Positions 60,337 to 64,000 of a stretch of DNA of 64,000 bases are shown here, one piece after another. A program made the position numbers and the translations under genes. The stretch spans positions 12,779,501 through 12,843,500 of the forward strand of contig JAGTTD010000018.1 in NCBI GenBank assembly GCA_018398585.1. Direction: 5' to 3'. The notes beneath the pieces were generated by a model. It searched no databases, was not told where the DNA came from, and saw nothing but the letters and a program-made list of their open reading frames with translations. The stretch's first letter is position 1, and every line of letters starts with the position of its first letter. The DNA is from Simmondsia chinensis (taxonomy: Eukaryota > Streptophyta > Magnoliopsida > Caryophyllales > Simmondsiaceae).

Positions 60337-61428
60337 TCTAACAGTCGCCTAAGTGTTCTTTACTGGAGCTTCCAGACCAGTCACATTTTTATGCAAATCT
60401 GGCAGTTATACACATTTCTATTTCAGTGTTGCATTGTTCCTTTGCTTCGGTACGACTTGCGGAAGTTGTAAAGATGTCACACTAACTCGAGGGGATGTAT
60501 TCTCCTTCAACTTGTATTGCTGCTCTGGCATTCTTATAGGCCCAAACACTCCTTTGAGCTGCCTCACTTCTGATATCTTCTTAAATCTCTTGCTAGAAAC
60601 GTACTTCTTGTTACTCAAATGCACCTTGAGCATAAGATTTTGCTGCTTTAATTGATCCCACCTTAATGAGCTCTTATTCTTTACTTCAATCGTAGGCTTA
60701 AATTTTCATTGCCACTACCTTTGGTGACAAAACACCGTTTTGCTTAACCTCTTGCTGCAACACACTCTTTTGTCTAGCTTTTTGCTGTATCTCTTGCACT
60801 GTGCTCATCATAGCTTGAAGAATTTTAACATCTTCTGGTTATTTTGCATCATCCAAGCATTTAAATCCTGAATTTTCTGAAACGAATCTGCCTCAACTTT
60901 CACGTCCATTTTTATCTCAATCTTAAGTAAACAATTCAACTTTCAATGCAAATCCTAAGCTCAGAAGCTTTACTCGAATGCAATTCCAGTGAGATCGATT
61001 ACAAATTCAACTAAATTGAAGTACCAAAGGTTGATCAATGTCAATCCAGCGAGTCTAATATAGATTCAGCAAGCTCCCTATGGAATCAACTGAATTCTAA
61101 TGCAATTCTAACTTGATTAATGACTTAACAGCACTGATCACAAGAATTCAGCTAAAGAACACAACTACAACACTTTTGGACTAAAATATTTAATCAACTT
61201 AACCTAAATACCGAGCTTCTTGTCAATGCAGTCCTGACTGAAAAATCTGAACAGCAACTATGCGCTGAGCTCTTCTAAGCAATCCAACAACTTGATGTTG
61301 TTGCCTTAAGCACAATGTCCTTGATTCATTGCAACTACATCAAAAGCTTGATATCAATTAAAGCTTGATCCAGGCTAACACAATCACTTCACATCGATCG
61401 GTGCCAAGATCTTGGCTCTGATACTAAT

Positions 61429-61803
61429 TGTTATGAATCAAGATCAATCTTGATTCATAACCAAGGGTTTGATAGAAATAATAGAGTATGAGATGAGAAA
61501 GAAGGGGAAAGAGATGAGAAAGTAGAGAGAAATATAGAGATAAGAAGAGAATTCAATCCAATTATCATTAAACGTACCTTCTTACAATGCAAGGCTTCCT
61601 ATTTATACTAATTGATCGAGCCTAAAAATATCTAAGTAAATAATGAATATAGACCAACCTTAACTACTACTAACTAATTAAATCGACTTAACCAACATAT
61701 ATGAATTTTCCCTAATTTTCCTGCCAAAACCATTAACCGACATTAACCACCAATTAACTAACTAATTTCCAAATATACCCTCCAACATTCTAAGTTCATG
61801 ACA
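61429..61803 (-). repeat. 5' LTR of the 58-61 kb LARD
   Basis: 375 bp. It carries a few small insertions relative to the other LTR (for example near 61685-61720). Close similarity suggests a fairly recent insertion. Confidence 0.9.
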
Positions 61804-62640
61804 ATATCCTATCCTGCCCTATAAAACAATTTCTATGCTAATTCCAAATGCAAAACATATGGAATACTTTGGTTAAACATTATCGAATTTTTTCATATAC
61901 TTGCGAATCAACTAAGGGGACATCTTTATCTTGTAAGAGACTATAGATTCCAAGTACACTTCATGCTGTTACCCAATGCACGTAAGATTTAAGTCAACGC
62001 GTTGTGACTAATCCTTTTAGCACATCAAATCTACGTACAATCCATGCAAGCTTCATAATATTTCCTGGATTTAGAGTTATTGTATATAATTAATTATTTT
62101 TGATAGCAGTTGAGAAACAAATAATTCAGGTGGTCCTACTATGTGTTCCAATCATATAGACAACACCAATATATACTTTTGGACCCCCATTCATATGATC
62201 AAGACAAGTGATCTAAAGTATTATATTATAGTCTTATCAGACAAGTTGTATAAACTTATCACGGACTATGAACATAAACTTTGACAACACATCACTAATT
62301 TAATTTAAGTCTACCCGTGGCTCAATCTCATTGACCATTTAAACCAAACTTGACATGTCATCTTGGACTACGTCCATCTCATGGAACGTTTTTAAAAGCA
62401 ATCACATGTACATTAGACTTGTAAAACATTATTAGACAATAAATAAGTAAAATAATTTCGTTTATTTAATATTTAAATACGATAATAGGGTGTTCTAGGA
62501 CATCAATTCTAACATTATTATAGTTTTAGAAATTGAATTTTCCTAACAGAATCCATTGCATGATAATTTTAATTTAATTGGATGATATTATTTATAATTT
62601 ATAAAATAATAATAATAATAATAGTATTCCCTAATCTCTC

Positions 62641-63288
62641 TATATATTTAATGCCAAGTTCCCTTTCTCTAGTTTCATCATTTTCCATTTCAAGCATTCT
62701 CAGGAATAACCAAAAAAACGGTGGCATTTAATGTCCCCCCAAAAAAAAAAGAAAAAACAAAATAACAATCCCAATCCCCTCAACCAATTAAATTAACTTA
62801 AATGATATATTATTTATAGTTCATAGTTTGTAATGATTAGTAGTGAAGTGAATCAAAAATATATTAGTTATATTTTTTATATTTATTAATATTAAATAGT
62901 ATATTAATTAAATATATAATATAATATACACATTAGACGCAAGTTGTTTTTTCATACTACATCTATATATTTAACGCCAAGTTCCCTTTCTCTAGTTTCA
63001 TCATTTTCCATTTCAAGCATTCTTTGGAATAACCAAAAAAACGGTGGCGTTTAATGTTCCCTCCAAAAAAAAAAAAGAAAATAACAAAATAACAGTCCCA
63101 ATCCCCTAAACCAATTAAATTAACTTAAATGATATATTATTTATAGTTCATAGTTTGTAATGATTAGTAGTGAAGTGAATCGAAAATATATTAGTTATAT
63201 TTTCTATATTTATTAATATTAAATAGTATATTAATTAAATATATAATATAATATACAAATTAGACGCGACTTGTTTTTTCATACTACA
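62641..63288. repeat. 323-bp tandem duplication
   Basis: The unit starting 'tatatatttaatgccaagtt' at 62641 recurs at 62964 and both end 'gttttttcatactacat'. Divergence is low (a few substitutions and A-run length changes). It contains 'taaccaaaaaaacggtggc' and AT-rich sequence, no ORF. Origin unknown. Confidence 0.92.
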
Positions 63289-63639
63289 TATGGAATATAA
63301 TATTCACTGGGAGTATTATCTAGGTATATATATTTATTACAAAGTCTATCAACTCACTGAATCTCTTCTTACCCCATTTTCTCAAAATGTATCATACACT
63401 ATCTAATTCATAAAATAAGGTACTATGTGTTACTTCTTCTCAAATAAAATAAAGGGAAATTACCACTTAAGTAACTTCTTGTTTACAATTTTTTATTACC
63501 TATTACAATTTTTATTACCTAAATAACATGATATTTCAATATATACAATAAAGTACCTTGAGACTCAAAAATTTTATCGTGTTGAAGTTTAAAAAACAAT
63601 ATGGTTTTGTTTGCTATATTTGTTTGTAATTTAGTGAAA

Positions 63640-63905
63640 TGTGGTCGCCGTAAGTATGAATAAACAAACGTGCAAAAAGGACTCACTCTAACTAGGAAGC
63701 GAGCCTAAATTCGGCCGCACGTCTTTGACCTCAACCGCTCACCACTTTCGAAGAAAAGGTTGTGATATTTTGGTTGCCATAAATACAAATAAACAACATG
63801 CAAAAGGGAGTCACCGCGACTAGGGAGTGAGCCTAAATTCGGACCGCATGTCTTTAACCTCAACCACCTACTGTTTTCAAAGAAAATGTTGTGATATTTT
63901 GGAAT
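63640..63905. repeat. 129-bp tandem duplication
   Basis: 'gtgagcctaaattcgg' and 'gaaaaggttgtgatattttgg' type blocks repeat with period 129 (63658 against 63787). No ORF. The remaining sequence from 63289 to the window end shows nothing else. Confidence 0.85.
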
Positions 63906-64000
63906 GTCTAACTTTGGTTGTACAGTGAGTTTTGCTTATGTTTCAATTAAGAAGACTTGGTTAAATAAATTTTTGTGGATTTTTTGTATATTTATTGACA

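Larger units (their letters stand above)
58323..61803 (-). mobile_element. LARD-like LTR element, 3.5 kb
   Basis: LTRs 58323-58678 and 61429-61803 start TGTTRTGAATCAAGATC and end ...TCATGACA on the plus strand, flanked by an exact duplication atatc (58318-58322, 61804-61808). The primer-binding site reverse complement 'gctctgatacta' is at 61415-61426, two bases inside the right LTR, and a C/G-run with purine-rich sequence sits next to the left LTR. It therefore runs on the minus strand. Interior open stretches are short: 59968-60336, 59715-59933, 59283-59525 and 58857-59240. They are Gln/Lys-rich and show no gag zinc knuckle, protease or RT motif. It belongs to the same loose family as the element at 1-1011. 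Confidence 0.92.
53705..62480. repeat. Large inverted duplication, about 1.75 kb arms, centre near 57200
   Basis: The left arm (53705 to about 57165) is mirrored by the right arm (about 57310 to 62480) once later insertions are removed: the TRIM 54787-56334 and SINE 56772-56906 on the left, and the LARD 58323-61803 on the right. Matching landmarks are 'catgagatggac' type (53795 and 62380), 'gaatcaactaaggggacat' (61906) against 'atgtccccttagttgattcg' (54268), 'ataggggtct' (56750 and 57590) and 'gaaattcttcctactaaata' against 'gaaattcttcctattaaata' (56979). Each arm has a TATA-like box ahead of 'aaataggggtctt', so the arms may be two solo LTRs of one family in opposite orientation. A foldback element is the alternative. 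No ORF is conserved between arms. Confidence 0.85.

Overview
The window looks like angiosperm nuclear DNA, probably from a eudicot. It is AT-rich, its one clear host gene has introns, and almost everything else is layered plant transposable elements: Copia and other LTR elements, LARD/TRIM-type non-autonomous elements, solo LTRs, hAT, Mutator-like foldback elements, a Helitron, tRNA-type SINEs and a SINE with a 5S rRNA-like head. I saw no bacterial or organellar operons, no intact tRNA or rRNA gene and no CRISPR array. All family calls come from reading the sequence and recalling the families; no database was searched.

Layout: 1-1011 is the end of a minus-strand LARD-like element. 1012-7896 is a decayed Copia element (pol plus 3' LTR), split by a 1.0 kb hAT element (2279-3302, 8-bp TSD) and a 2.1 kb solo LTR (3546-5642, 5-bp TSD). 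A second Copia remnant lies at 7930-8700, followed by a perfect 76-bp palindrome. 8.9-11.8 kb is empty apart from a 39-base G run. 11.9-13.75 kb is a decayed LINE-type ORF1 with an RRM. 13.9-16.3 kb is a short LTR element holding a nested solo LTR and a SINE. 19489-25436 (minus) is the host gene, a four-exon CCCH/RRM spliceosomal protein of the RBM22/MAC5/Ecm2 type. Its upstream side is bounded by a Mutator-like foldback element (25708-27035).

27075-38669 is best read as an 11.6 kb minus-strand Helitron. It carries a Rep/PIF1-helicase gene, broken by at least two frameshifts and one stop and with one HUH histidine replaced, plus an apparently open multi-exon RPA70-like gene. It has two successive Helitron-type 3' ends. 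38.78-41.21 kb is a 1.1-1.3 kb tandem duplication. 41422-47658 is a 6.2 kb LARD with both LTRs and a perfect TSD. 47686-50918 is a hAT element with a decayed TTF/DUF4371/dimerisation-type transposase.

51.8-53.7 kb holds the 5S-headed SINE, a related (TTG)n-tailed SINE and a second foldback element. 53.7-62.5 kb is a large inverted duplication with about 1.75 kb arms, later invaded by a TRIM (54787-56334), a SINE (56772-56906) and a 3.5 kb LARD (58323-61803). 62.6-63.9 kb contains two short tandem duplications.

Only the MAC5-like gene is a convincing host gene. The other coding content belongs to mobile elements. Exact target-site duplications and paralogous empty sites allow the order of many insertions to be read directly.
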